A program made the position numbers and the translations under genes. Positions 7,725-18,937 of a stretch of DNA of 64,000 nt are shown here, piece after piece; position 1 is the stretch's first letter; each line of letters opens with the position of its first letter. The notes beneath the pieces were generated by a model. That model saw only the letters and a program-made list of their open reading frames with translations, was not told the origin of the DNA and made no database searches. This DNA comes from Sphingobacteriales bacterium (GTDB taxonomy: Bacteria > Bacteroidota > Bacteroidia > Chitinophagales > Chitinophagaceae), in contig JACRJO010000032.1 in the NCBI GenBank assembly GCA_016219985.1, positions 496,001 through 560,000 of the forward strand, in the 5' to 3' direction.

Positions 7725-9656
7725 ATGAAAAATCTTATCCTTGCCATCATTCTCAGTTGTTCAGTCTTTCTTCCCGCGGCGCAGCAACCCTTACCGGCAT
7801 TCGGGGAAATAGACCCTGCTGACCTGCAACTCCGTTCCTGTTCGTTTGAAAAGCCGGCCAGCGCCATGAAACTGCTGGATATACAGGAAGTCTCGTTTGA
7901 ATATGATTATTATGCCACCCGCTTAGTAACGGAAAAAAGGGTCCGCATCAAAGTGTTTAACGAGAAGGGGTATAAATACGCTTCCATCAAAATCCCTTAT
8001 TACAGCAAGAAAAGAGTCATGAAGATCAAGGACCTGGAGGGAGTTGTTTACAACCTGGATGAATCGGGTAAGGTCATCACGCAAAAACTTGAAAAAAAGG
8101 ATTTTTTTAAGGAAAAAGCGATGGATAAGCTCGGCATAATCAACTTTACCTTTCCCAACCTGAAGCCGGGCAGTGTAGTGGAATTCAGGTACCGGAAAAT
8201 AGAGAAGGATATTATCCAGGTTGACCCCTGGCTGATCCAGGATGATATACCGGTAGCCTACACGACCTGTATCATAACCACTCCAAACACGTCAAGGATA
8301 AGGGAAAAAATAGTGGGTGCAGACAGCCTGAAACCGCTGACCGAAATGTACACATCGGGGAGTGCGAGGTATGTAAAGCGTACGTATTTCCGGGAAAATA
8401 TTCCTTCTTTCCGTCATGAACCTTTTATGAGTTCGGTAAAGGACAACCTGCTTAAAGTCATGTTCCTGCTTATCCCGCGGGCTTCCATTTCCACAGATCT
8501 TATGAGACCGGAGCAACGCTGGAGTGAATTTGGCGACTATCTCCTGTCCTCCCCGGTCCTGGAAGGACAACTGAAAAAGAAGATCCGCGGCACTGAATCC
8601 ATTATCGATTCCGCGAAACAGATTTCTTCGTTAAATGAACGAATTCGTTTCATATACAAAAAGGTCAGGGCGCAACTGCCGGATAAGGGAGAACAAACGG
8701 CCTACCCGGAGGACATCAGTGAAGCCTGGGAGAATCACTATGGAAGCACGGCTGAAACCAACCTGATCCTCCTGAGCCTCCTGCAAAAATCAGGCATTGA
8801 AGCCTACCCGCTCCTGTTCAGCACCCGTGACAACGGTAAAATCAATATCCAGTTTCCCAGTCCCGGCCAGCTGAACGGGCTGGATGTACTGGCAAAAGAC
8901 AGCGCGGATTACTATGTCATGGATGCCAGCCTCAAATACCAGTCCCCCCTGATTCCTCCCTTCAATATCCTGAACCGGGAAGCACTGTTGTTGAAAAAGG
9001 AAGCCGTCAAATGGCTGTCCATCGGGGATTCCCGTCCCTTATTAAAAAACCAGGTTAATATCAGCGGCCTTTTTACCGACAGTGGCTACCTGAAGGGATC
9101 TGCTTACAATGTTTTCTATGATTATGCAAAATCCGGCCTGCTGGACAGTACATCGGATGATGAGACAAAAGATTATTTCAACCGGAAAACCGATGGCCTG
9201 GATATCCATTCGGTCACCTATGAAAATACAGATAACGACAACCAGCCCCTGGTCCAGCGGGTCGATTTTGATTATACCGGCTCCAATACCGGGGACTATT
9301 ATTTTATCAACCCGCAGCTTCTCTCCGGCGAAAACAGCAACCCGTTTATACTGAACTCCCGGCAAACCGATATTGACCTGGGATGTAACCAGGAACTGGT
9401 GATGAAACTGACGATTGAAATCCCGGAATCCTTCAGCATTGACCATATCCCTTCCAATATCCAGGTAAGGGCCCCGGACACCAGTTTTCTGTATAAGCGG
9501 ATTGTAAGTACTGATTCAATCCGGGTATTCTATTACCAGCAATTTGAAATCAAGTACCCGCTTTTTTATAAAGAACAGTATGCCGGCGTCAAGGAATTCT
9601 TTGACCGGGTATATGCGCTGATGGCGGAGGAGATCGTGCTGAAGAAGAGGAAATGA
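7725..9656 (+). CDS. Secreted DUF3857 / transglutaminase-like protein
   Basis: A 643-residue exported protein with a signal peptide at the N-terminus ('MKNLILAIILSCSVFLPAAQQ'). The first third matches the DUF3857 beta-sandwich ('TRLVTEKRVRIKVFNEKGYK', 'LKPGSVVEFRYRK'). A transglutaminase-like core follows ('ERIRFIYKKVRAQL', then 'GSTAETNLILLSLLQKSGIEAYPLL'), but the usual catalytic Cys of 'GxCxD' is replaced ('YGSTAETN'), so peptidase/transglutaminase activity is doubtful. The start was moved to 7725 because the signal peptide begins there and a promoter box precedes it. Family members are common in Bacteroidota envelopes; function unknown. The TGA stop touches the next heptad array. Confidence 0.85.
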   Translation: MKNLILAIILSCSVFLPAAQQPLPAFGEIDPADLQLRSCSFEKPASAMKLLDIQEVSFEYDYYATRLVTEKRVRIKVFNEKGYKYASIKIPYYSKKRVMKIKDLEGVVYNLDESGKVITQKLEKKDFFKEKAMDKLGIINFTFPNLKPGSVVEFRYRKIEKDIIQVDPWLIQDDIPVAYTTCIITTPNTSRIREKIVGADSLKPLTEMYTSGSARYVKRTYFRENIPSFRHEPFMSSVKDNLLKVMFLLIPRASISTDLMRPEQRWSEFGDYLLSSPVLEGQLKKKIRGTESIIDSAKQISSLNERIRFIYKKVRAQLPDKGEQTAYPEDISEAWENHYGSTAETNLILLSLLQKSGIEAYPLLFSTRDNGKINIQFPSPGQLNGLDVLAKDSADYYVMDASLKYQSPLIPPFNILNREALLLKKEAVKWLSIGDSRPLLKNQVNISGLFTDSGYLKGSAYNVFYDYAKSGLLDSTSDDETKDYFNRKTDGLDIHSVTYENTDNDNQPLVQRVDFDYTGSNTGDYYFINPQLLSGENSNPFILNSRQTDIDLGCNQELVMKLTIEIPESFSIDHIPSNIQVRAPDTSFLYKRIVSTDSIRVFYYQQFEIKYPLFYKEQYAGVKEFFDRVYALMAEEIVLKKRK

Positions 9657-9718
9657 CTACCGACTATCGACTACCAACTACCGACTACCGACTACCGACT
9701 ATCGACTACAAACTACCG
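9654..9718. repeat. Heptad-period array (GACTACC type) between convergent genes
   Basis: Nine units of consensus GACTAYC run without interruption from the DUF3857 stop codon to the porX stop codon on the other strand; both stop codons lie inside or on the edge of the array. This is the longest and cleanest GACTAYC array in the window. Confidence 0.85.
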
Positions 9719-11269
9719 GCTCTGCATCTTAATCACCGGCACAATCATTTCTTCCAGGCTCACGCCCCCGTGCTGGAAGGTGTTGCGGTAGTAGTTCACG
9801 TAGTAGTTATAATTATTGGGGTAACAGAGGAAACTGTCTTCCTTAGCGAAGATGAATGAAGAATTGATCGTGGGTACCGGCAACCCGGCCTGCCGCGGAT
9901 CCCGGAAAGCCAGCACTTCTTTGGGTTCGTAGTTCAGGTTTCGCCCATGTTTGTACCGGAGATTGGTGGTGGTCTGTTTATCTCCCACAACTTTATAGGG
10001 CGTTTTCACCCGTACACTGCCATGATCGGTGGCCAGCACCAGCCGGATATTTTTATCCGCCACCCGTTTCAGGGCCTGGTGGAGCGGTGAATGTTCGAAC
10101 CAGCTCGCCGTGATACTGCGGTAGCTGATCTCATCCCCCGCCAGTTCTTTCAGCACTTCCATTTCGGTACGGGCATGACTGAGCATGTCCACGAAATTGT
10201 AAACGATCACATTGATATCATTGTTGAGCAGGTTGTGGACATTGTTCAGCAGGTCCAGGCCCGCCTGGTTATTCACCACTTTGGTATAAGATACTTTCAG
10301 GTCGCCCCGGCCCAGTCTTTTCAGCTGTGCCCGGAAAAATTCTTCCTCGTGCAGGTTCTTTCCGCCCTCCTCATCATCATTTTTCCATTGCACGGGAAAC
10401 TGTTTTTCAATTTCCACCGGGAGCATTCCGGCAAAAATGGCATTCCGGGCATATTGGGTGGCCGTGGGCAGGATACTGTAAAAGCTGTCTTCTTCGAGGA
10501 TACGGAAGCTCTCGGCGAAAATGGGCTGGATGGCTTTCCACTGGTCAAAGCGCAGGTTATCGATCAGGACAAAGAAAAGCGGGGTGCCTTTCTCCACATG
10601 GGGCAGTACTTTAAACTTAAAAAGGTTGTGGCTCATCACCGGGCCGTCTGTACTTTGAGGAGAAACCCAGCCGGCATAATGCCGCGAAACAAATTTGAAA
10701 AACTCGGTATTGGCCTCACTCTTCTGGCTTTGCAAAACTTCCTGCATTTCGGGGCTGCCGCTTTTCTGCATTTCCAGTTCCCAGTACACCAGTTTCTTGT
10801 AAATATCCATCCACTCATTGTAGTCCGGGCTGCTGTTGAGCGCGGTAAACAGGTGGCGAAACTGCTGCTGGTAGGCGGAAGTGGTCTTTTCCGCCACGAG
10901 GCGCCGGTTATCGATGATCTTCTTCAGGCTCAGCCAGACCTGGTTGGGATTTACCGGTTTGATCAGGTAATCGCTGATCTGGGAGCCAATGGCATCATCC
11001 ATCAGGTTCTCGGTTTCGTTCTTGGTGATCAGCACCACCGGCAGGGACTGGTTTATTTCCTTGATCTTGGCCAGGGTTTCCAGCCCGGTGATCCCGGGCA
11101 TGCTCTCATCAATCAGTACCACATCCACCGGGTTTTCCTTCACATAATCGATGGCGTCAAAACCATTGGTGAAGGTCTGAACTTCGTAGCCCTTGTTCTC
11201 CAGGAATAATTTCTGGGACTGCAGGCTTTCAATTTCATCGTCCACCCAAATAATTTTAGCAATGGCCAT
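9713..11269 (-). CDS. porX: PorX-type response regulator with PglZ domain
   Basis: A 518-residue protein with an N-terminal CheY-like receiver domain (acid pocket D10-D11, phospho-acceptor D54 in 'VVLIDESMPG', conserved 'ITK' and 'YLIKP' segments) and a C-terminal PglZ-like alkaline-phosphatase-fold domain from about residue 200 ('FVLIDNLRFDQWKAI', 'ATDHGSVRV'). This architecture and length match PorX, the two-component regulator of type IX secretion in Bacteroidota, reported to work with PorY and SigP. PorY is not in the window. A T9SS substrate is encoded 7.7 kb away. It is divergent from the HD phosphohydrolase gene. Confidence 0.92.
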   Translation of the reverse strand: MAIAKIIWVDDEIESLQSQKLFLENKGYEVQTFTNGFDAIDYVKENPVDVVLIDESMPGITGLETLAKIKEINQSLPVVLITKNETENLMDDAIGSQISDYLIKPVNPNQVWLSLKKIIDNRRLVAEKTTSAYQQQFRHLFTALNSSPDYNEWMDIYKKLVYWELEMQKSGSPEMQEVLQSQKSEANTEFFKFVSRHYAGWVSPQSTDGPVMSHNLFKFKVLPHVEKGTPLFFVLIDNLRFDQWKAIQPIFAESFRILEEDSFYSILPTATQYARNAIFAGMLPVEIEKQFPVQWKNDDEEGGKNLHEEEFFRAQLKRLGRGDLKVSYTKVVNNQAGLDLLNNVHNLLNNDINVIVYNFVDMLSHARTEMEVLKELAGDEISYRSITASWFEHSPLHQALKRVADKNIRLVLATDHGSVRVKTPYKVVGDKQTTTNLRYKHGRNLNYEPKEVLAFRDPRQAGLPVPTINSSFIFAKEDSFLCYPNNYNYYVNYYRNTFQHGGVSLEEMIVPVIKMQSR

Positions 11270-11339
11270 TCGGTTTCAGTTTTATGATTTGATGATACCC
11301 GGTCTATTGTCAAATTTAGCTTATTAACCGCTGCGGTTG

Positions 11340-11347
11340 TACTTTTG
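11340..11347 (+). promoter_or_regulatory. Candidate -7 box for HD phosphohydrolase gene
   Basis: TACTTTTG matches TAnnTTTG exactly, 39 bases before the ATG at 11386 in the divergent region with porX. No TTG is seen at the expected 19-21-base spacing upstream, so support is partial. Confidence 0.4.
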
Positions 11348-11385
11348 CCGCCTGGCCCTCCGGGGCCTTTAACAAAACAGCAACA

Positions 11386-12609
11386 ATGCCCCCTGTACGC
11401 AAAATCATCAATGACCCCGTCTATGGTTTTATTACCATTGACCACCCGTTGATCCTGGCTATCATTTCCCATCCCGTGTACCAGCGACTGCGCAATATAC
11501 ACCAGATGGCCTTTGCCCACCTGGTTTATCCCGGGGCCGTGCATTCCCGGCTGCATCATTCCTTAGGCGCTTATCACCTGATGGGCATGGCCCTGGGGGA
11601 ATTAAAAAGCAAGGGGATTGAGATTACTGCCGATGAAGAATTAGGCGCCAAAGCGGCCATCCTGCTGCATGATGTGGGCCATGGTCCTTTTTCCCATGCC
11701 CTGGAAAATGAGCTGATCCCGGACCTGCACCATGAAGCCCTTTCCCTGCTGCTGATGCAGCAACTGAACCGGGAAATGGGGGGGCAGTTAGCAACAGCCA
11801 TCTCCATTTTCACCAACCAGCACCCGAAAAAATTCCTGTACCAGCTGGTATCCGGTCAGCTGGACGTGGACCGGATGGACTATCTCAACCGGGACAGTTT
11901 TTTTACCGGGGTGGCGGAAGGGGTGATCGGGTATGACCGGATCATCAAGATGCTGACGGTAAAAGACGGCCAGCTCATGGTGGAAGAAAAAGCCATTTAT
12001 TCCATTGAAAAATTCCTGGTCAGCCGCCGCCTGATGTACTGGCAGGTGTACCTGCACAAGACCGTGGTCAGTGCGGAACAGATGCTGGTCCGTATCATCC
12101 GCCGGGCCAGGGAACTGATCGCCCGGGGCGAACAGGCAAGGGCGGTTTCCGACGAACTGAATTTCTTTTTGCAGCAGACCGGGGCCGGGCTTTCCATGGG
12201 TTCGCACCTGGATACTTTTTGCCGGCTGGATGATCATGATGTAATGGCCACCATCAAACAATGGTGCAGCCACCCGGATAAAATATTGTCCCTGCTCTGC
12301 CGTTATTTAGTGGAGCGGAAATTGCTGAAAGTAAAACTGCAGGCCATACCGGCAGATCCCGCTTTCGTGGAAGAAAAAAAGAAAGAAGCGGTCCAAAAAC
12401 TGGGTATAAACGAAAAGGACGCGGATTATTTTGTATTTACCGGCGAAGCAAGCAATACAACCTATAATCCGGGTGATGAGCGAATCAATATCCTGTTCAA
12501 GGACGGCTCTATAAAAGATATCTCGCAGGTGGACAACGCCCTGATCCAGCACAACCTGAGTGACACAGTTAAAAAACATTACATTTGTTATGTGAGGTTG
12601 GCAGGTTAA
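11386..12609 (+). CDS. HD-domain phosphohydrolase (dNTPase/SAMHD1-like)
   Basis: A 407-residue metal-dependent phosphohydrolase of the HD superfamily. Metal ligands are visible as H53/H57 ('VHSRLHHSLG'), H95-D96 ('LLHDVGHGPFSHALE') and the later Asp in 'LDVDRMDYLNRD'. The 'DPVYGFITID' start and the length are typical of the Bacteroidota/Firmicutes group related to dGTPase and SAMHD1, which hydrolyse dNTPs to nucleosides and triphosphate. The nucleotide preference cannot be read from sequence. It precedes lpxD on the same strand with 90 bases between. Confidence 0.88.
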   Translation: MPPVRKIINDPVYGFITIDHPLILAIISHPVYQRLRNIHQMAFAHLVYPGAVHSRLHHSLGAYHLMGMALGELKSKGIEITADEELGAKAAILLHDVGHGPFSHALENELIPDLHHEALSLLLMQQLNREMGGQLATAISIFTNQHPKKFLYQLVSGQLDVDRMDYLNRDSFFTGVAEGVIGYDRIIKMLTVKDGQLMVEEKAIYSIEKFLVSRRLMYWQVYLHKTVVSAEQMLVRIIRRARELIARGEQARAVSDELNFFLQQTGAGLSMGSHLDTFCRLDDHDVMATIKQWCSHPDKILSLLCRYLVERKLLKVKLQAIPADPAFVEEKKKEAVQKLGINEKDADYFVFTGEASNTTYNPGDERINILFKDGSIKDISQVDNALIQHNLSDTVKKHYICYVRLAG

Positions 12610-12673
12610 CCGGTTGAAAGGTTAATAGGGTTGGATGTTTTGGGTGTACCATTGATCTCAGCCTCTTCAAACA

Positions 12674-12699
12674 TTTACTCATTACAGATTACTCATTAT
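12674..12699. repeat. Short heptad-period array ending at the lpxD start codon
   Basis: Units ACTCATT, ACAGATT, ACTCATT run straight into the ATG at 12700. The preceding 50 bases contain a weaker 8-base GGTTAA-type repetition. Confidence 0.55.
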
Positions 12700-13746
12700 A
12701 TGCAATTCCCCGCCGCGCAAATAGCCCTGCTTGTCAACGGAAAAACCGAAGGTGATCCGAATGTTACCGTCAGCTCATTTGGCAAGATTGAAGAAGCCAG
12801 AGAAGGGCAGCTCAGTTTTTTTGCCAACCCCAAATACGAAGAATTTTTATACAGCACCAGGGCTTCCGTTATCATTGTCAGCGAAGATTACGTTCTGCGG
12901 CAGCCGGTGACCGCCACACTAATCCGGGTAGCGGATGCCTACTCGGCTTTCGCCACTTTACTGAGCAAGTACCAGGAGATCAAACAGCAATCGCTGGCGG
13001 GTGTGCAGCAACCGGTTTTCATTGCCCCGACTGCCAGCTACGGACAGAACGTATTTATCGGCGCCTTTGCCTATTTAGGAGAAAATGTAAAAGTGGGCAA
13101 CAACAGCAAGATCTATCCCAATGCCTTTCTCGGGGACAATGTGACCGTGGGCGATAACTGTATCATTCACCCCGGGGTAAAGATTTATAATGATTGCAGG
13201 GTCGGCAACCAGGTCATCATCCATGCGGGTACGATCATCGGCAGCGATGGTTTTGGATTTGCCCCGCAGGCCGATGGCAGTTTTAAAAAAGTACCGCAGA
13301 TCGGGAATGTGGTGATTGAAGACAATGTGGAAATTGGTTCCAATACGACCATCGACCGCGCCACTATTGGCTCCACACTCATAAAAAGCGGCGCCAAACT
13401 GGACAACCTGATCCAGGTGGCCCATAACGTGGAAATCGGGCACAGTACCGTGATTGCCGCCCAGGCCGGGATCAGCGGCAGCACTAAGATCGGGAATGGG
13501 GTAATGATCGGCGGGCAGGCCGGCATCGTGGGACATATCCAGCTCGGTGACGGATCGAAAGTGAATGCGCAAAGCGGGGTGAGCAAATCGGTGGAACCCG
13601 GAAAAGCCGTAACCGGTTCGCCTGCGTACGATTATACGGCCGCCTTAAGAAGCCAGGCCGTCAGCCGTAAACTGCCCGACCTGGAGAAGCGTATCAAGGA
13701 ACTGGAGGCCATCATCCGGCAACTGCTGGCAGAAAAGGTCGGTTAA
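12700..13746 (+). CDS. lpxD: UDP-3-O-(R-3-hydroxyacyl)glucosamine N-acyltransferase
   Basis: A 348-residue enzyme of lipid A synthesis that adds the N-linked hydroxyacyl chain. It has the N-terminal uridine-binding domain ('[20 protein letters not shown]'), then a left-handed beta-helix of hexapeptide repeats (about residues 95-310) and a helical C-terminus. The catalytic-His region '[15 protein letters not shown]' and 'GSDGFGFAP' are present. The ATG at 12700 was chosen because the added 23 residues of the longer frame are encoded by repeat-like DNA. lpxC/fabZ lies 1 kb downstream, with a ChaN-like gene between. Confidence 0.95.
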   Translation: MQFPAAQIALLVNGKTEGDPNVTVSSFGKIEEAREGQLSFFANPKYEEFLYSTRASVIIVSEDYVLRQPVTATLIRVADAYSAFATLLSKYQEIKQQSLAGVQQPVFIAPTASYGQNVFIGAFAYLGENVKVGNNSKIYPNAFLGDNVTVGDNCIIHPGVKIYNDCRVGNQVIIHAGTIIGSDGFGFAPQADGSFKKVPQIGNVVIEDNVEIGSNTTIDRATIGSTLIKSGAKLDNLIQVAHNVEIGHSTVIAAQAGISGSTKIGNGVMIGGQAGIVGHIQLGDGSKVNAQSGVSKSVEPGKAVTGSPAYDYTAALRSQAVSRKLPDLEKRIKELEAIIRQLLAEKVG

Positions 13747-13800
13747 GGCCTTCCCCCGCTACTCAGCGATAAAGTTTCCTTTATTTCCTAATTTGTAGTC

Positions 13801-14655
13801 ATGAAAAAGCTTTTCCTCGCATTGCTAATGCCCCTCCTGGCCCTTTCCGTTATTGCCCAGCAAAAACCAGCTTACCTGATTTACAACAGCAAAGGGAAAA
13901 GAGTGTCCTATAAAAAAATGCTGAAATCACTCAGCCAAAAAGACATTGTCCTGTTTGGCGAACTTCACAATAATGCCATTGCCCACTGGCTGCAACTGGA
14001 ACTGACAAAGGACTGTGACCGGACCCGCGGCCTGGTACTTGGCGCAGAGATGTTTGAGCAGGATAACCAGGTCGCCCTGGATCTTTACCTGCAGGGAAAG
14101 ATCACAGCAAAGCAACTGGATTCCATGGCCCGGCTCTGGAAGAATTACCCGACCGATTACGCGCCGCTGGTGAATTATGCCAGGGAAAACAAGATCGCCT
14201 TTGCAGCCACGAATATTCCCCGCCGTTATGCCTCCCTGGTAGCCAAAGGCGGCTTTGCGGTACTCGATACCCTGCCGGCATCCGCCAAAGCCTGGATGGC
14301 CCCGCTGCCGATAGCCTATGATGCGGAGCTGCCCGGTTATAAAAAAATGAAAGAAATGATGGAAGGCCACGGCGGGGATAGCATACCCCGGGCCCAGGCC
14401 AGCAAGGATGCCACAATGGCTTATTTTATCCTGCAATACTATAAACCCGGCGGGCTTTTCATTCATTTCAACGGGTCTTACCATTCGGAGAATTACGAAG
14501 GCATCCTCTGGTACCTGAAGCAGCAGCAGCCGGGGCTGAACGTTGGTACCCTGACCACGGTGGAGCAAAAAGATGTTCACCACCTGCTGGCGGAACATAA
14601 AGGGAAGGCTGATTTCATTATTTGTGTGGATGAAGATATGACCCATACCTACTGA
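13801..14655 (+). CDS. ChaN-like haem-binding/uptake domain protein, exported
   Basis: A 284-residue protein with a clear signal peptide ('MKKLFLALLMPLLALSVIAQ'). The ChaN domain motifs 'VLFGELHNNAIAHWLQLEL', 'AEMFEQDNQ' and the later 'HFNGSYHSENYEGILWYL' are present. ChaN family proteins bind haem or take part in iron acquisition in the periplasm/outer membrane. No lipobox Cys follows the signal sequence, so it is probably soluble in the periplasm rather than a lipoprotein. It is inserted between lpxD and lpxC/fabZ; no functional tie to lipid A is evident. Confidence 0.82.
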   Translation: MKKLFLALLMPLLALSVIAQQKPAYLIYNSKGKRVSYKKMLKSLSQKDIVLFGELHNNAIAHWLQLELTKDCDRTRGLVLGAEMFEQDNQVALDLYLQGKITAKQLDSMARLWKNYPTDYAPLVNYARENKIAFAATNIPRRYASLVAKGGFAVLDTLPASAKAWMAPLPIAYDAELPGYKKMKEMMEGHGGDSIPRAQASKDATMAYFILQYYKPGGLFIHFNGSYHSENYEGILWYLKQQQPGLNVGTLTTVEQKDVHHLLAEHKGKADFIICVDEDMTHTY

Positions 14656-14674
14656 CCGTGCCGCCTTTCAAAAA

Positions 14675-14704
14675 TTGGCGGCCCTGTCAATAATCTTATC
14701 TTTG
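14675..14704 (+). promoter_or_regulatory. Bacteroidota promoter of lpxC/fabZ
   Basis: A -33 TTG (14675-14677) and an exact -7 box TATCTTTG (14697-14704) are separated by 19 bases, which fits the Bacteroidota consensus TTTG-N19-21-TAnnTTTG apart from the first T. The ATG follows 19 bases later. Confidence 0.65.
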
Positions 14705-14723
14705 CCCCGCTTAATCAAAACGC

Positions 14724-16127
14724 ATGAATCCAAATTTCAATCCTGATAAACAGCATACCTTAAAATCTTCCGTACGGATCTCCGGCACCGGGCTGCATAC
14801 CGGTGTAATGGCGGACCTGACCCTGAATCCCGCGAATGCCGGTTTTGGCCTGCAGTTCAAACGCATTGACCTGCCCAACCAGCCGGTGATCAAGGCCGAT
14901 TGCGACCTGGTAACCGATGTGAGCCGGGGCACCACGCTTGAATCAAACGGCGCCAAAGTAAGTACCGTGGAACATGTGCTGGCCGCCCTGGTGGGTATGG
15001 GAATTGACAATTGCCTGCTCGAGATCAACGGGCCGGAAATGCCCATCATGGATGGCAGTTCACAACCCTTTGTGGAACTGATCGAGGAAGCAGGTATACA
15101 GGAACAGGATGCCGCCAAGGTTTGGTACAGTATTGATGAAAATATTTTCCATTACGATGAAGATAAACGGGTGGAGATGGTGGCGATGCCGGCGATGGAA
15201 TACCAGGTCACGACCCTGATCGATTTCAATTCCCCCGTGCTCGGTACCCAGCATGCGGGACTGAAGCATCTCCGGGATTTCAAGGAAGAGATAGCGCCCT
15301 GCCGCACCTTTTGTTTTTTACACGAACTGGAAATGCTGCTGGAACATAACCTGATCAAGGGCGGGGATGTGAACAATGCCATCGTAATCGTGGACAAACG
15401 GGTAGATGACCATGAAATGGACCGCCTGAGAAAAATATTCAAGAAAGATAAGATTGAGGTCAAGAGTGAAGGTTATCTCAATAACCTTGAACTGCGTTTC
15501 CCCAATGAACCGGCCCGGCACAAATTGCTGGATGTGGTGGGTGACCTGGCCCTGATCGGATTTCCCATCAAGGCCCGGATCATTGCGAACCGGCCCGGCC
15601 ATAGCAGCAATGTGGATTTTGCCAAGAAGATCAAACAGTATATAAAAAAAAACAAGCACACACAGGGCGTGCCTGTGTATGATCCTTCCCAGCCGCCGGT
15701 TTACGACCAGCAGTATATTGAGCGGAAGCTGCCCCATCGTTTTCCCTTTGCCCTCGTAGACAAAGTGATCGAGCTCAGCGATACCCATATTGTGGGGGTG
15801 AAAAATGTGACTTTTAATGAATGGTTTTTCCAGGGGCATTTTCCCGGGAACCCGATCATGCCGGGGGTGCTGCAGATCGAGGCCCTGGCCCAGTGCGGGG
15901 GCATCCTGGCCATTAACCTCAGCGGGGAAGGGCAATATGATACCTATTTCCTGAAGATCGATAATTGCAAATTCAAACAGATGGTACGCCCGGGCGATAC
16001 CCTGATCCTGAAGATGGAACTGGTGGCCCCGATCCGCCGGGGGATCTGTGAAATGAAGGGCACTACTTATGTGGGCAATAAAGTCTGCTGCGAGGCCGAC
16101 CTGGTAGCCCAGATCGTGAAGCGCTGA
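14724..16127 (+). CDS. lpxC/fabZ: Bifunctional LpxC deacetylase / FabZ dehydratase
   Basis: A 467-residue fusion. Residues 1 to about 305 are LpxC, the zinc deacetylase committing UDP-3-O-acyl-GlcNAc to lipid A, with zinc ligands in 'STVEHVLAAL' and 'RHKLLDVVGDL'. From about residue 330 follows FabZ, the 3-hydroxyacyl-ACP dehydratase, with 'LPHRFPFALVDKV' and the active site 'GHFPGNPIMPGVLQIEALAQ'. The fusion is known from Bacteroidota and couples two enzymes that compete for the same hydroxyacyl-ACP pool. In many relatives lpxA follows directly; here a terminator and gyrB follow. Confidence 0.96.
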   Translation: MNPNFNPDKQHTLKSSVRISGTGLHTGVMADLTLNPANAGFGLQFKRIDLPNQPVIKADCDLVTDVSRGTTLESNGAKVSTVEHVLAALVGMGIDNCLLEINGPEMPIMDGSSQPFVELIEEAGIQEQDAAKVWYSIDENIFHYDEDKRVEMVAMPAMEYQVTTLIDFNSPVLGTQHAGLKHLRDFKEEIAPCRTFCFLHELEMLLEHNLIKGGDVNNAIVIVDKRVDDHEMDRLRKIFKKDKIEVKSEGYLNNLELRFPNEPARHKLLDVVGDLALIGFPIKARIIANRPGHSSNVDFAKKIKQYIKKNKHTQGVPVYDPSQPPVYDQQYIERKLPHRFPFALVDKVIELSDTHIVGVKNVTFNEWFFQGHFPGNPIMPGVLQIEALAQCGGILAINLSGEGQYDTYFLKIDNCKFKQMVRPGDTLILKMELVAPIRRGICEMKGTTYVGNKVCCEADLVAQIVKR

Positions 16128-18290
<2,163 letters not shown>

Positions 18291-18364
18291 CCCTGTCCGG
18301 CCCGGTTGCGTCCATTTTAACAAAACCGGGATTGACCTTATAATCAGATGATCTTAAGCATATT

Positions 18365-18390
18365 AGCTCCGAAATTTCGGGGCTTTTTCT
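18365..18390 (+). terminator. Rho-independent terminator after gyrB
   Basis: AGCTCCGAAA and TTTCGGGGCT pair over 10 bases (one T-G pair) and are followed by TTTTTC. Confidence 0.75.
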
Positions 18391-18467
18391 TTCAAATCCC
18401 CAAATTTATACCCCCCAAGCCCCCGGATTGCGTAATTTCACCCTTTACTAACGCAAAATTTTAAACC

Positions 18468-18671
18468 ATGTCAGATGTAAAAATTACAGCCTACAATGTA
18501 AAAACCAAAGAGAAAGGTGTGGAAATGCTGGATGCCGTTATCACGAAGACCGCCAAGGGCGCCTATATGGCCCAGGGCAATGATGGTAAAGGAAATAAAC
18601 TGACCACCCTGATGGGCGAAGAAAAGGCCCTGGCTGCTATTAAAGCCGGTGTGGCCAAGCAAGGTTGGTAA
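18468..18671 (+). CDS. Small conserved hypothetical protein, 67 residues
   Basis: A small soluble protein ('MSDVKITAYNVKTKEKGVEM') with alternating beta-like and Gly/Lys-rich segments and a C-terminal helix ('EEKALAAIKAGVAKQGW'). It is bracketed by its own upstream terminator (of gyrB) and a downstream terminator, which argues that it is an independent expressed gene despite its size. No known family is recognised. The middle 'GAYMAQGNDGKGNKLTTLMG' could be a ligand- or RNA-contacting loop, but nothing proves that. Confidence 0.7.
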   Translation: MSDVKITAYNVKTKEKGVEMLDAVITKTAKGAYMAQGNDGKGNKLTTLMGEEKALAAIKAGVAKQGW

Positions 18672-18695
18672 GCTGCGAAATATCATTTATAAGAA

Positions 18696-18724
18696 AGCCT
18701 TTCAGTAATGAGAGGCTTTTTTTT
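18696..18724 (+). terminator. Rho-independent terminator after the 67-residue gene
   Basis: AGCCT and AGGCT form a short stem around a 12-base loop, followed by eight T. Confidence 0.65.
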
Positions 18725-18737
18725 GGCTGGAGGGTAC

Positions 18738-18776
18738 AAGCTGCGAGGTTTGAGCTGCGAGGTATGAGCTGCGAGA
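18738..18776. repeat. Heptad-period array (GAGCTGCGAGGTAT, 2 x 7)
   Basis: Three AGCTGCG units alternate with AGGTTTG/AGGTATG units at exact 7-base spacing. Same family as the array at 4953. Confidence 0.75.
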
Positions 18777-18843
18777 CTTACTGATTAGATCCAGTCTTAA
18801 ATCAGAAATGCGTAGAAATTCCTTTAGAGGGGTTTTGCTCGTA

Positions 18844-18866
18844 ACCTGCCTTTGCCGGCAGGCAGT
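18844..18866. repeat. CCTGCC...GGCAGG palindromic element (imperfect copy)
   Basis: ACCTGCC-TTT-GCCGGCAGGCAG resembles the perfect palindrome at 32615-32636 with a few internal changes. Another relative is at about 4976-4999. Confidence 0.6.
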
Positions 18867-18930
18867 CTCGCAGCTCACAGCTCGCCACTCGCCGCTTTTC
18901 TTCTCGTAGCTCATGGCTCGTAGCTTGCAA
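18867..18930. repeat. Heptad-period array (CTCGCAG type)
   Basis: Units CTCGCAG, CTCACAG, CTCGCCA, CTCGCCG, then CTCGTAG, CTCATGG, CTCGTAG follow a 7-base step with one slip, ending shortly before the TGA stop (minus strand) of the S8 protease at 18938. Confidence 0.75.
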
Positions 18931-18937
18931 CTTTCTC

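Noticed and set aside
9653..9859. 68-codon frame beginning 'MTTDYRLPTTDYRLP'
   Set aside because: The peptide repeat is just the translation of the GACTAYC array.
10091..11209. 372-codon open frame on the plus strand
   Set aside because: It is antisense to porX, has no domain, and its composition is that of a reverse-complement shadow of a high-quality coding frame.
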